DNA from: Variovorax ginsengisoli
GTDB lineage: Bacteria > Pseudomonadota > Gammaproteobacteria > Burkholderiales > Burkholderiaceae_C
Direction of reading: 5' to 3'
Assembly (NCBI RefSeq): GCF_030811835.1
Contig: NZ_JAUSRO010000007.1
Coordinates: forward strand, 248,001 to 312,000
Length of the DNA: 64,000 bases
Shown here: positions 42,495-52,218 of the stretch, in pieces
Layout of the letters: each line of letters begins with the position of its first letter
Numbering within the stretch: position 1 is the stretch's first letter
The notes under the pieces: model-generated
Told to the model about the DNA's origin: nothing
What the model saw: the letters and a program-made list of their open reading frames with translations, nothing else
Databases searched by the model: none
Position numbers and translations under genes: made by a program

Positions 42495-43142
42495 ATGAAC
42501 CGTCGTGACTTTTCGCTGACCGCCGCTTCGCTCGGTCTGCTCCCCCTGGCTGGCTCGCTGCATGCCCAGGCTCGCGTGCCCAAGGCAGGCACCGACTACA
42601 TCGCGCTCGGCAAGCGCCTGCCGGTCGATTCGCCGGCCGACAAGGTCGAGGTGGTCGAGTTCTTTTCATACAACTGTCCGCACTGCGCCGCCTTCGAGCC
42701 GCGCCTCGAAGCCTGGGTCAAGCAACTGCCTGCCAACGTGGTGTTCAAGCGCATTCCGGTGCCCTTCGTCGGCAACGACGTGGAAACCAAGCAGCGCCTC
42801 TACTACACGCTCGAAGCCATGGGCAAGGTCGACGAGTTCCAACTCAAGATCTTCCAGGCTATCCATGGCGAGCGCCAGCGCCTGTTCGGCGACGACGCGG
42901 TGCTGGCCTGGGCCGGCAAGCAGCCTGGCCTGGATGCCAAGAAATTCGGCGAGCTGTTCAAGTCGTTCAGCGTGGTCGGCAAGGCCAAGCGCGCCACGCA
43001 GCTGACCACCGATTTCCAGGTCGCCGGTGTGCCGGCGCTGGGCGTGGCGGGTCGCTGGTATGTGGACGGTGACACTGCCGGCACACTCGACCGCGCCCTC
43101 CAGGTGTGTGATTTCCTGATCGGCGAAGCGCGCAAGGCCTGA
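42495..43142 (+). CDS. dsbA: Thiol:disulfide interchange protein DsbA
   Basis: Periplasmic oxidase that introduces disulfide bonds. The 215 residues have a signal peptide and a thioredoxin fold with active site CPHC (61-64). The cis-proline loop reads GVPALGVAGRWYVDG. The signal sequence begins MNRRDFSL, which resembles a twin-arginine motif rather than a plain Sec signal. An AGGAGA Shine-Dalgarno lies about ten bases before the ATG. A strong terminator follows. The partner dsbB is not in the window. Confidence 0.94.
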   Translation: MNRRDFSLTAASLGLLPLAGSLHAQARVPKAGTDYIALGKRLPVDSPADKVEVVEFFSYNCPHCAAFEPRLEAWVKQLPANVVFKRIPVPFVGNDVETKQRLYYTLEAMGKVDEFQLKIFQAIHGERQRLFGDDAVLAWAGKQPGLDAKKFGELFKSFSVVGKAKRATQLTTDFQVAGVPALGVAGRWYVDGDTAGTLDRALQVCDFLIGEARKA

Positions 43143-43169
43143 GCTTTCAGGGGTCCAGCCGACCGTGAG

Positions 43170-43190
43170 GCCCGCCTTGGCGGGCTTTTT
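43170..43190 (+). terminator. Intrinsic terminator after dsbA
   Basis: GCCCGCC and GGCGGGC pair around a two-base TT centre (43170-43185) and are followed directly by TTTTT. It ends the argS-SPOR-dsbA unit. Confidence 0.8.
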
Positions 43191-43262
43191 CGTTCATGCG
43201 GCACTGTAGCGTCTGTGGGCACGCGCATCCGCATACAATGAATCAGCAAGTTTCGTGCCTTT

Positions 43263-43952
43263 ATGACAAGCTCCTCCTTCTCTTTCTCCCTCGTTGCCCG
43301 CGTCGCCCTGTGCGCGCTGGTGCTCGCTGGCGTCGTGCCGGCTGCGCAGGCCGAGAAGGCCGACCGCAGCAAGCCCATGAACATCGAGGCCGATGCGCTG
43401 CGTTACGACGACCTCAAGCAGACCAGCGTGTTCACGGGCAACGTGGTCGTGACCAAGGGCACGATCATCATCCGGGGTGCGCGCATCGACGTGCGCCAGG
43501 ACCCCGAGGGCTATCAGTACGGCGTGGTCACTGCCGCACCGGGCAAGCTCGCCTATTACAAGCAAAAGCGTGACAGCGGTACCGATGAATGGACCGAAGG
43601 CGAATCGGAAGTCATCGAATACGACAGCCGCGCCGACAACGTGAAGTTCATCCGGCGCGCGGTGATGCGCCGCCTGATCGGCGCCACGCCGAACGACGAA
43701 ACCACTGGTGCGCTGATCGTCTACGACCAGAGCAACGACACTTTCACCGTCAACGGCGCGCCGCTGCCGCCCGGCGCCAGCGTGGCGACGGGCGAACGTG
43801 GCAGCCGGGTGCGCGCCGTACTCACGCCCCGTGCGGCCGGCACGACGTCCAACGCGCCAGCGGCCACGCCACCTGCAGCGCCCGCATCCGCAGCTGGGCG
43901 CAGCCTGCGTTCGACCACCACCCTGGGCGGCAGCGGAGAGTCTCGCCAGTGA
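43263..43952 (+). CDS. lptA: Lipopolysaccharide transport periplasmic protein LptA
   Basis: Forms the periplasmic bridge that carries LPS from LptC to LptD. The 229 residues have a signal peptide (ending VVPAAQA), an OstA/LptA beta-jellyroll (about 38-165, with PMNIEADALRYDD and FTGNVVVTKGTIII), and a long Ala/Pro/Thr-rich tail (about 175-229) not found in E. coli LptA. TACAAT at 43234-43239 is a likely -10 box. The stop overlaps lptB. No lptC is adjacent. Confidence 0.93.
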   Translation: MTSSSFSFSLVARVALCALVLAGVVPAAQAEKADRSKPMNIEADALRYDDLKQTSVFTGNVVVTKGTIIIRGARIDVRQDPEGYQYGVVTAAPGKLAYYKQKRDSGTDEWTEGESEVIEYDSRADNVKFIRRAVMRRLIGATPNDETTGALIVYDQSNDTFTVNGAPLPPGASVATGERGSRVRAVLTPRAAGTTSNAPAATPPAAPASAAGRSLRSTTTLGGSGESRQ

Positions 43953-44764
43953 GCGACATCGCCACCCCCACCGCCGCGTCCTTGCGCGCCACGCCCGATG
44001 CTGCAGGCACCGGCAGCCGGCTTGTCGTGCGCGGCCTGCAGAAGAGCTATGGCAGCCGCAAGGTGGTCAAGAACGTCTCGCTCGAAGTGCAGAAGGGCGA
44101 AGTTGTCGGACTGCTCGGCCCCAATGGCGCGGGCAAGACCACCTCGTTCTACATGATCGTCGGCCTGGTGCGTGCCGACGCGGGCGAGATCACCATCGAC
44201 GGTGAGCCGATCGCCCACATGCCGATCCACCGCCGCGCCCGCATGGGCCTGAGCTACCTGCCGCAGGAAGCGTCGATCTTTCGCAAGCTCACGGTCGAGG
44301 AGAACGTGCGCGCCGTGCTGGAGCTGCAGACCGAGCCCGATGGCAAGGGCGGCAACGCGACGCTGTCGGCCAAGCGCATCGACGAACGCCTGGCCGAGCT
44401 GCTGGGCGACCTGCGCGTCGACCACCTGCGCGCCTCGCCCGCGCTGGCACTGTCGGGCGGCGAACGCCGCCGCGTCGAGATTGCACGCGCTCTGGCCACA
44501 CAGCCGCGCTTCATCCTGCTGGACGAGCCGTTTGCAGGCATCGACCCCATCGCGGTGATCGAAATCCAGCGGATCATCAGTTTTCTCAAAGGGCGGGGTA
44601 TTGGCGTGCTGATCACCGACCACAACGTGCGTGAAACGCTGGGCATCTGCGATCACGCGTTCATCATCAGCGACGGGCAGGTGCTGGCACAAGGCACGCC
44701 TTCGGAGATCGTCGACAACGCCGAGGTGCGACGCGTGTACCTCGGCGAAAACTTCAGAATGTGA
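43949..44764 (+). CDS. lptB: LPS export ABC transporter ATP-binding protein LptB
   Basis: Cytoplasmic ATPase of the LptBFG extractor. The 271 residues start at GTG 43949 (GTGA overlap with lptA). They show Walker A GPNGAGKTT, the signature LSGGERRRVEIARAL, Walker B FILLDEPFAGIDP and the H-loop ITDHNVRETL. An N-terminal extension of about 25 residues precedes the ABC domain. rpoN follows 91 bases downstream, the conserved lptA-lptB-rpoN order. Confidence 0.96.
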   Translation: MSDIATPTAASLRATPDAAGTGSRLVVRGLQKSYGSRKVVKNVSLEVQKGEVVGLLGPNGAGKTTSFYMIVGLVRADAGEITIDGEPIAHMPIHRRARMGLSYLPQEASIFRKLTVEENVRAVLELQTEPDGKGGNATLSAKRIDERLAELLGDLRVDHLRASPALALSGGERRRVEIARALATQPRFILLDEPFAGIDPIAVIEIQRIISFLKGRGIGVLITDHNVRETLGICDHAFIISDGQVLAQGTPSEIVDNAEVRRVYLGENFRM

Positions 44765-44855
44765 TGGCGTTGCGTTCGATGATCCTGTCCGCAGCAGAAG
44801 GACGGCGTCTTCGTGGAGGCCGTCGCTCGCAGCGCTCTGCCGGGGAGGCACGCCT

Positions 44856-46427
44856 GTGAAGCAAGGTCTCTCACTGCGGGTTTCGCAGCATCTCGCGCTC
44901 ACGCCGCAACTGCAGCAGTCGATCCGTCTGCTGCAGTTGTCCACGCTCGAGCTGAGCCAGGAAGTCGAGCAGATGCTCGACGAGAACCCGTTTCTCGAAC
45001 GCACCGCCGAAGAGGCGGCGCGCGAGGAGTTCGGCCTGGACGCATCCGACGCCGCGCCGCCGCGCGACGACGACTTCGCCACCGCTTCGGCGTCGGCGCC
45101 GGCCGATTCGAGCAGTTCTTCGACCAGCACGAGCGAGTCGGAGGCCGCCACGCCCGAGGTCACCGAGGCCCAGCCCGACTGGGAAGGCGATGGCACGGTC
45201 GACATGGCGCCTGACGACAGCGAATGGGGCAGCGATGCACCCGCGCGCACCAACAACCTGGGCGACGACGAACGTGCCGACGCCACCGAACTCGCGCGCA
45301 GCCAGGAAACACTGCAGTCCTTCCTGCATCGCCAGGCGCTGGGCCTGCGGCTCAACGAAAACGACCGCGCGGCGCTGCGCTTTTTGATCGAGTCGCTCAA
45401 CGACGACGGCTATCTGGAAGACACGCTGGCCGAACTCGCCACGGGACTGGCGGGCGGCGACAACGAGCAGTTCGACGACCTGATGCACCACTTCCAGGTG
45501 GCGCTCGGCCTGCTGCAGAGCCTGGAGCCGGTGGGTGTGGGCGCGCGCGACCTGGGCGAGTGCCTGACCATTCAGTTGCGCGCGCTGGCCGAACCGGGTG
45601 AATCCGACGAGGCCGTGCAGATCCGCAAGACCGCCATCGCCATCTGCAAGCAGCCCATGGAGCTGCTCGCGCGGCGCGACTTCAAGCGCCTGGCCACCCT
45701 CACGCGCAGCAACGAGGACGGCGTGCGCAGCGCACTGCAGCTCATCGCCACGCTCGAGCCCAAGCCGGGGCGGCGTTTCGTCGACGTCGAGCGCAACATC
45801 GTCGTGCCCGACGTGATCGTCACGCGCACCGGTCGCGGCACGAACGTCAAGTTCCGCGTGATGCTCAACCCCGACGTGATGCCGCGTCTGCGCGTGCACG
45901 ACATCTATGCCGGCGCGCTCAAGTCGCACAAGGGGGAGGGCAGCCAGGCGCTGAGCCAGCGGCTGCAGGAGGCGCGCTGGTTCATCAAGAACATCCAGCA
46001 GCGTTTCGACACCATCCTGCGCGTGTCCAACGCGATCGTGGAGCGCCAGAAAAGCTATTTCGTGCATGGCGAACTGGCCATGCGCCCACTGGTGCTGCGC
46101 GAGATCGCCGACGAACTCGGCCTGCACGAGTCCACCATCAGCCGCGTCACCACAGCCAAGTACATGGCCACGCCCTACGGCACGGTCGAGCTCAAGTACT
46201 TCTTCGGTTCAGCGCTGGGCACCGAGACCGGCGGCAACGCGTCGAGCACCGCGGTGCGCGCGCTGATCAAGCAGTTCGTGAGTTCCGAGAGCGTCAAGAA
46301 GCCGCTGTCGGACAGCCAGATATCGGACATGCTCAAGGAACAGGGCATCGAGTGCGCGCGCCGCACCGTGGCCAAGTACCGCGAGGCGCTGCGCATCGCA
46401 CCAGCCAATCTGCGCAAGGCGCTCTGA
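44856..46427 (+). CDS. rpoN: RNA polymerase sigma-54 factor RpoN
   Basis: Sigma-54 directs transcription from -24/-12 promoters with AAA+ activators. The 523 residues start at GTG 44856, seven bases after GGGGAGG. They contain the activator-interacting region I (VSQHLALTPQLQQSIRLLQL), an acidic Ser-rich region II (about 50-110), the core-binding domain, and the helix-turn-helix. The RpoN box ARRTVAKYRE lies near 501-510. Length is normal. The usual downstream hpf gene is missing here. Confidence 0.97.
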   Translation: MKQGLSLRVSQHLALTPQLQQSIRLLQLSTLELSQEVEQMLDENPFLERTAEEAAREEFGLDASDAAPPRDDDFATASASAPADSSSSSTSTSESEAATPEVTEAQPDWEGDGTVDMAPDDSEWGSDAPARTNNLGDDERADATELARSQETLQSFLHRQALGLRLNENDRAALRFLIESLNDDGYLEDTLAELATGLAGGDNEQFDDLMHHFQVALGLLQSLEPVGVGARDLGECLTIQLRALAEPGESDEAVQIRKTAIAICKQPMELLARRDFKRLATLTRSNEDGVRSALQLIATLEPKPGRRFVDVERNIVVPDVIVTRTGRGTNVKFRVMLNPDVMPRLRVHDIYAGALKSHKGEGSQALSQRLQEARWFIKNIQQRFDTILRVSNAIVERQKSYFVHGELAMRPLVLREIADELGLHESTISRVTTAKYMATPYGTVELKYFFGSALGTETGGNASSTAVRALIKQFVSSESVKKPLSDSQISDMLKEQGIECARRTVAKYREALRIAPANLRKAL

Positions 46428-46465
46428 GCCGGGCGCACGCACGCGCGGCGGACGGACCACTGAAC

Positions 46466-47716
46466 ATGAACCAACTGAAACTCTTTCTTCCCTGTGCCGC
46501 CGGCGTCGAGGACTTCCTCGCCCAGGAAGTGCACGGCCTGACCGGCCTGGCGGGCGACGACCTGATGGCGTCCCGCGGCGGCGTGTTCGTGCGCGGCTCC
46601 TGGCGCGACGCCATGAAGCTCAACCTGCATTGCCGGCTGGCCCAGCGCGTGCTCGTCGAACTCGCGCATGCGCCCTACCGCAGCGAAAACGACCTCTACG
46701 CCATCGCCAGCGGTGTGGCCTGGGAAATCTGGTTCACGCCAAGGCAGACCTTCAAGATCGAGACGACCGCGCAGCACAGCCCGCTGCAGAGCCTGAACTT
46801 CGCCACGCTGCGCATCAAGGACGCCATTGCCGACCGCTTTCGCGCCAAGGCGGGTGGCGTGCGCCCGAGCATCGAGACCCAGTGGCCCGACTGCCGCGTG
46901 TTCGCCCACCTGACGACCGACAGCTGCACCCTCTACATCGACACCTCGGGCGAGCCGCTCTTCAAGCGCGGCTGGCGCCAGGACAAGGGCGACGCGCCGC
47001 TCAAGGAAACCCTGGCCGCCGCCATGCTGGCGGCCAGCGGCTGGTGGAACCCGGAAACCGGCGCCGTCTCCGACCAGCCGCTGTACGACCCGTGCTGTGG
47101 CAGCGGCACCATCGCCATCGAAGCGGCACAGATTGCCGCCCGCATTCCAGCCGGCGCGCTGCGCCGCTTCGGCTTCGAGAAGCTGCTGCCTTTCCAGCCG
47201 CACGTGTGGGAGGCGCTGCAGAACGACGCAATGCCCGCGCCGGCAGCGGCTGCGGCGCCCGTCATCTACGGCTCCGACGTCGCGCACCGCATGGTCGATT
47301 TCGCCGAGCGCAATGCCGAGCGGGCCGGCGTGGCTGCGCACATCGAGTTCCGCGGCGGCGATGCGCTGCAGCGCATGCCGCCGGCCGCTGGCGGCGTGAT
47401 CGTGTTGAACCCGCCCTACGGCGAGCGTATCGAGGTGGCCGGTGTGGCCGGCACGGCGCGTTTCGGCGCGCGCGAGTCGGCCCAGACGGAAGCCGGCTCG
47501 GGCGAGGAGGGCAACGCGTTTTTCCCTCAACTGGCCAGCCACTGGAAGAAAAACTATGCCGGCTGGACCGCCTGGGTGCTGACGCCCGACCTGCAACTGC
47601 CCAAGCGCATGCGCCTGAAGGAGTCGCGCCGCGTGCCGATGTGGAACGGCCCGATCGAGTGCCGCCTGTTCCGCTTCGACATGGTGGCGGGCTCGGCACG
47701 CACCAAGCAGCCGTGA
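46466..47716 (+). CDS. THUMP-domain class I SAM-dependent RNA methyltransferase (RlmL N-half-like)
   Basis: Predicted N2-guanine methyltransferase of large-subunit rRNA. The 416 residues have an N-terminal ferredoxin/THUMP-like part (about 1-160), the SAM motif YDPCCGSGTIAIEAA, and the catalytic motif NPPYGER (315-321). It corresponds to the RlmL half of E. coli RlmKL without the fused RlmK domain. ATG 46466 (MNQLKLFLPCAAGVEDFLAQ) matches homologues. It follows rpoN by 38 bases and is probably co-transcribed. Confidence 0.88.
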   Translation: MNQLKLFLPCAAGVEDFLAQEVHGLTGLAGDDLMASRGGVFVRGSWRDAMKLNLHCRLAQRVLVELAHAPYRSENDLYAIASGVAWEIWFTPRQTFKIETTAQHSPLQSLNFATLRIKDAIADRFRAKAGGVRPSIETQWPDCRVFAHLTTDSCTLYIDTSGEPLFKRGWRQDKGDAPLKETLAAAMLAASGWWNPETGAVSDQPLYDPCCGSGTIAIEAAQIAARIPAGALRRFGFEKLLPFQPHVWEALQNDAMPAPAAAAAPVIYGSDVAHRMVDFAERNAERAGVAAHIEFRGGDALQRMPPAAGGVIVLNPPYGERIEVAGVAGTARFGARESAQTEAGSGEEGNAFFPQLASHWKKNYAGWTAWVLTPDLQLPKRMRLKESRRVPMWNGPIECRLFRFDMVAGSARTKQP

Positions 47717-47736
47717 AGCCTTGACCCGTTGAAGCC

Positions 47737-48135
47737 ATGAGCCGCCGCGTCGTCATCGACACGAACATCGTGTTGGACCTGTTCGTGTTCGACGATGCCG
47801 CCGCGAAGCCGCTGCGCGCCGCGCTCGAGGCGGGCGACGTCGAGTGGCTCGCGACCGACGCGATGCGCGCTGAACTCGCGCGGGTGCTGGGCTATCCGAA
47901 GATCGCGCCGCGCCTGGCGTTCTATCGACTCGCGGATGCCGACGTGCTCGGCGCCTTCGACCGCCACGTGCGCATCGTCGCGCCTGCACCCGGTGCCAGC
48001 ATCCGCTGCAAGGACCCGGACGACCAGATCTACATCGACCTCGCGGTGGCCCACGGCGCGCGGCTGTTCAGCAAGGACGGTGCCGTGCGCGCGATGCGCA
48101 AGCGGCTGGCGGGGTTGGGGGCCGAGCTGGTCTAG
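47737..48135 (+). CDS. PIN-domain protein, putative toxin-like ribonuclease
   Basis: The 132 residues match the PIN family annotated as putative toxin component (COG1569-like). They show VVIDTNIVLDLF near the N-terminus, an internal acidic MRAELARVLGYPK, and CKDPDDQIYIDLAVAHGARL with clustered Asp, consistent with a metal-binding nuclease site. No antitoxin gene is next to it: the neighbour upstream is the RNA methyltransferase (20 bases), and downstream is a converging gene. It may act as a solitary RNase. Confidence 0.82.
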   Translation: MSRRVVIDTNIVLDLFVFDDAAAKPLRAALEAGDVEWLATDAMRAELARVLGYPKIAPRLAFYRLADADVLGAFDRHVRIVAPAPGASIRCKDPDDQIYIDLAVAHGARLFSKDGAVRAMRKRLAGLGAELV

Positions 48136-48179
48136 GGGCGAGTGGGTTGACGGTCGTCGGCAGTGAACATTCGACCGGA

Positions 48180-49061
48180 TTACCGACCTTGTTTCCCATG
48201 CCAGCGCCCCAGCAGCAGTGCAGCCGCCCGCACGCGCTGCGTGTCGCGCCCCCAGCGCCTGCTCGCTGGCAAATGGCGCAGCCAGCGCATGCGCTGCGCC
48301 GCCAGACCGATGCGCTCGCGCACCTCGAGGTCGGCGTGTGCCAGCGCTGCGTGCCACAGTGCACCCGCAGCCTGGGGGGAGGCGGCGCGGACCAGCACCG
48401 CCGTCGAATGCAGGTAGCTGAGCCAGTCGCGCACCTGGCATTCGGCCACGCTCAGGGTTTCGCCGGGATCGTCTTCGAAGTCGATGTAGCCGACCACCCC
48501 GTCGGGGCAGCGCATCAGGTTGCGGTCGAAGGCCTGGCTCAGGTAGGCACCGCGCGCGTGGGCGACCGCGATCGCCTCCAGGCCTTCGCGCCAGACCGCC
48601 AGCAGCGCAGTCGGTTCGTCGGCCGCGGCCTGGTCGAGCCGTTCGCGCAGCACGACGGCGCCGCTGCCGCTTTCGCCCAGGTCGGAGATCAGCAGGCCGT
48701 CGGCCTGCTCGGCCAGCACGGCGGGCACGCGCAGGCCGAGTGCGCCGAGCGCGCGCAGCCGCCGCGCTTCGATGGCGATGGCGGCGTCGCCACCCGGATT
48801 GGGCACGGGCTTGAGCACGTCGAGCCGCAGCAGGCCCGCAATGGCCGCGAGCAGGTGGTAGCGCAGCCTGCCGTGCCGCGGGCCGGCTTTCTTGAGCCAC
48901 ACGCGTTCGTCACCCAGGCGATGCCGCGCGATCGGGTCGGCCTGCTGTGGCAACTGGGTGCGAAGGAAGTCGGCGTAGCGGTCGGCCGTGGCGCCCTGCG
49001 CCTCTGGGGAGGCGATCGCCGCCGCGGTTCCTCGGGGATGGGATCGTTTGGCCGAACTCAT
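48180..49061 (-). CDS. Kinase-fold (WaaP/BUD32-like) phosphotransferase, function unknown
   Basis: The 293 residues show protein-kinase-like features. RVWLKKAGPRHGRLRYHLLA may be the nucleotide-binding Lys region. VAHARGAYLSQAFDRNLM followed by GVVGYIDFEDDPGETL resembles the catalytic loop and Mg-binding Asp of lipopolysaccharide- and BUD32-type kinases. The substrate is unknown. ATG 49061 overlaps the glutamate-synthase-like stop by four bases, so the two are translationally coupled. Conservation of the kinase residues is my reading, without a profile search. Confidence 0.65.
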   Translation of the reverse strand: MSSAKRSHPRGTAAAIASPEAQGATADRYADFLRTQLPQQADPIARHRLGDERVWLKKAGPRHGRLRYHLLAAIAGLLRLDVLKPVPNPGGDAAIAIEARRLRALGALGLRVPAVLAEQADGLLISDLGESGSGAVVLRERLDQAAADEPTALLAVWREGLEAIAVAHARGAYLSQAFDRNLMRCPDGVVGYIDFEDDPGETLSVAECQVRDWLSYLHSTAVLVRAASPQAAGALWHAALAHADLEVRERIGLAAQRMRWLRHLPASRRWGRDTQRVRAAALLLGRWHGKQGR

Positions 49062-50749
49062 GCCGCCAGCGCCATTCCGTCGAGCGCCGGCACCACTGGT
49101 TGAAAGCTCTGCGCGCTTGCCAATGGCCAGTAGTTGCGGAACACCGTGTGCTGGTCGTCGAGTGCGCCGAGCAGCGCACCCGGCGCAACCTGCAGCACCA
49201 GGTTGCTCAAGAGCCGCACCTCGGTGTCGGAGATGCGCCGCACGATGTGGTGCGCGGTGATCTGCTGCGGATGGGCGAGCCCAGCGGCCTGCACCAGTTC
49301 CTGCAGCGCATGCAGCGTGCTGCGGTGGAAGTTGCGTACGCGCTCGGCCTTGTCCGGCACCACCAATGCCTGCTGGCGGCGCGGGTCCTGCGTCGCAACG
49401 CCGGTCGGGCAGTGGCCGGTGTGGCAGGTCTGCGCCTGTAGGCAGCCCAGCGCCATCATGAAGCCGCGTCCCGCGTTGCACCAGTCGGCGCCCAGCGCCA
49501 TCATGCGCGCCAGGTCGAAGGCGGTGATCACCTTGCCCGCGCAGCCGATCTTGATGCGGTCGCGCAGGCCGACGCCGATGAGCGTGTTGTGCACCAGCAG
49601 CAGGCCTTCCTGCAGCGGCGCGCCCACGTGGTCGATGAACTCGACCGGCGCGGCACCCGTGCCGCCCTCGGCGCCGTCGACCACGATGAAGTCGGGCGTG
49701 ATGCCGGTCTCCTGCATCGCCTTGACGATGGCGAACCATTCCCAGGGGTGCCCCAGGCAGAACTTGAAACCGGTCGGCTTGCCGCCCGAAAGTTCGCGCA
49801 GCCGTGCGATGAAATGCATCATGCCCACCGGCGTCGAGAACGCGCTGTGCGAGGCCGGTGAGATGCAGTCGACACCCACCGGCACGCCGCGCGCCGCCGA
49901 AATCTCCGCCGTGACCTTGGGCCCGGGCAGCACGCCCCCATGGCCCGGCTTGGCGCCCTGGCTAAGCTTGAGCTCGATCATGCGGACCTGCGGGTCACCG
50001 GCGTTGGCGATGAAGCGTTCCTCGCTGAACGAACCATCGTCGTTGCGGCAGCCGAAGTAGCCCGAACCGATCTCCCAGATCAGGTCGCCGCCGTGCACGC
50101 GATGGTGCTGCGAGATCGAGCCTTCGCCGGTATCGTGGGCAAAGCCACCGAGCTTGGCGCCCTGGTTGAGTGCCAGAATCGCGTTGGCCGACAACGCACC
50201 GAAGCTCATGGCCGAAATGTTGAACACACTCGCCGAATAAGGCTGGGCGCAGGTGGCTTGGCCGATCGTGATGCGGAAGTCGTGGTCGACCAGCTTGGTC
50301 GGCTGCATCGAATGGTTGATCCATTCGTAGCCGGCCGTGCTCACGTCCAGTTGGGTGCCGAACGGGCGGTTGTCGGGTTCGCCCTTGGCGCGCTGGTAGA
50401 CCAGCGAACGCTGTGCGCGCGAGAACGGCGCCGCCTCGCTGTCGCTCTCGATGAAGTATTGGCGCAGCTCCGGGCGGATGTACTCCAGCAGGAAACGCAG
50501 GTGCCCGATGACCGGATAGTTGCGCAGGATGGCGTGCTTTTCCTGCTGCAGGTCGTGCGCGCCGATGGCGCACAGCACGGCGAAGATGGCCAGGCCGGTC
50601 CACGCGAGCCCGCTCTGCGGTGCGGCAAAGACGGCGCCCAGGCATACCGCCAATGCAAGCACGCACAGCGCGAGCGCGGTGAAGCGAACAGGAAAAAAAG
50701 GGGTCGTCGGTGCTGAAATAGTCGGTCTCCAGAGACTGTGCTGCATCAT
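49058..50749 (-). CDS. Membrane-anchored FMN-binding glutamate-synthase-family protein
   Basis: The 563 residues comprise two N-terminal membrane spans (about 20-61) and the FMN/iron-sulfur synthase domain of GltB, without glutaminase or GltD domains. Visible segments are [40 protein letters not shown] and [40 protein letters not shown] holds three Cys for a 3Fe-4S cluster. The physiological reaction is unknown for this membrane type. It overlaps the kinase-like gene and starts only 24 bases from divergent UPF0149. Confidence 0.88.
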   Translation of the reverse strand: MMQHSLWRPTISAPTTPFFPVRFTALALCVLALAVCLGAVFAAPQSGLAWTGLAIFAVLCAIGAHDLQQEKHAILRNYPVIGHLRFLLEYIRPELRQYFIESDSEAAPFSRAQRSLVYQRAKGEPDNRPFGTQLDVSTAGYEWINHSMQPTKLVDHDFRITIGQATCAQPYSASVFNISAMSFGALSANAILALNQGAKLGGFAHDTGEGSISQHHRVHGGDLIWEIGSGYFGCRNDDGSFSEERFIANAGDPQVRMIELKLSQGAKPGHGGVLPGPKVTAEISAARGVPVGVDCISPASHSAFSTPVGMMHFIARLRELSGGKPTGFKFCLGHPWEWFAIVKAMQETGITPDFIVVDGAEGGTGAAPVEFIDHVGAPLQEGLLLVHNTLIGVGLRDRIKIGCAGKVITAFDLARMMALGADWCNAGRGFMMALGCLQAQTCHTGHCPTGVATQDPRRQQALVVPDKAERVRNFHRSTLHALQELVQAAGLAHPQQITAHHIVRRISDTEVRLLSNLVLQVAPGALLGALDDQHTVFRNYWPLASAQSFQPVVPALDGMALAA

Positions 50750-50773
50750 AGAGGGCTTGATTCAAGATCACCC

Positions 50774-51598
<825 letters not shown>

Positions 51599-51600
51599 CG

Positions 51601-52191
51601 ATGACCGACAAGGTACTGGTGTTCTACGGCTCCTACCGCTCCGACCGCATGGGCATCCGGCTGGCCGACTACGTGGTCGCTGGCTTGAAGGCCAAGGGCG
51701 CCGAGGCCGAGTTGATCGACGCGAAGGCGGTCGACCTGCCCCTTCTCGACCGCATGTACAAGGAATATCCGAAGGGTACGGCGCCCGCTGCCATGGAGGC
51801 GTTGGCCGAGAAGATCCGTACGGCAGATGCCTTTGTCTTCGTGGCCGGCGAATACAACTGGGGCGTGCAGCCGGGGTTGAAGAACCTGACCGACCATTTC
51901 CTGGAGGAGTGGTTCTGGCGGCCCGCGGCCATCGCCAGCTATTCGGCAGGCCGCTTCTCCGGCGTGCGCGCCGGTACTGCCTGGCATTCGATTCTGTCGG
52001 AGATGGGCATGGTCGTCATTTCCAGCGCCCTCGCGGTCGGTCCGATCTCGCAGACATTGGACGAACAGGGCCAGCCGACAGGCAAGGCGGGCGAGTCGCT
52101 GGACCGCGCCTTTGGCCGCTTTGCCGACGATCTGGCCTGGTGGACGGAGGCGGCGCGTGCGCAGCGCGCGCGCCAGGCGCCGCCGTATTAG
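51601..52191 (+). CDS. NADPH-dependent FMN reductase-family flavoprotein
   Basis: Flavodoxin-fold oxidoreductase. The 196 residues (MTDKVLVFYGSYRSDRMGIR) contain the FMN-phosphate loop GSYRSDRMG and VFVAGEYNWGVQPGLKNLTD, the family's flavin-binding segment. Likely reactions are reduction of FMN, quinones or azo compounds; the substrate is not predictable. It begins two bases after the UPF0149 stop, so the pair is probably one operon. Confidence 0.87.
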   Translation: MTDKVLVFYGSYRSDRMGIRLADYVVAGLKAKGAEAELIDAKAVDLPLLDRMYKEYPKGTAPAAMEALAEKIRTADAFVFVAGEYNWGVQPGLKNLTDHFLEEWFWRPAAIASYSAGRFSGVRAGTAWHSILSEMGMVVISSALAVGPISQTLDEQGQPTGKAGESLDRAFGRFADDLAWWTEAARAQRARQAPPY

Positions 52192-52218
52192 GCAAGCCAG
52201 GCAGGCCCCGGCAGGGCG

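Noticed and set aside
47737..48135. Toxin-antitoxin locus around the PIN gene
   Set aside because: No small antitoxin frame with a DNA-binding motif was found on either side.
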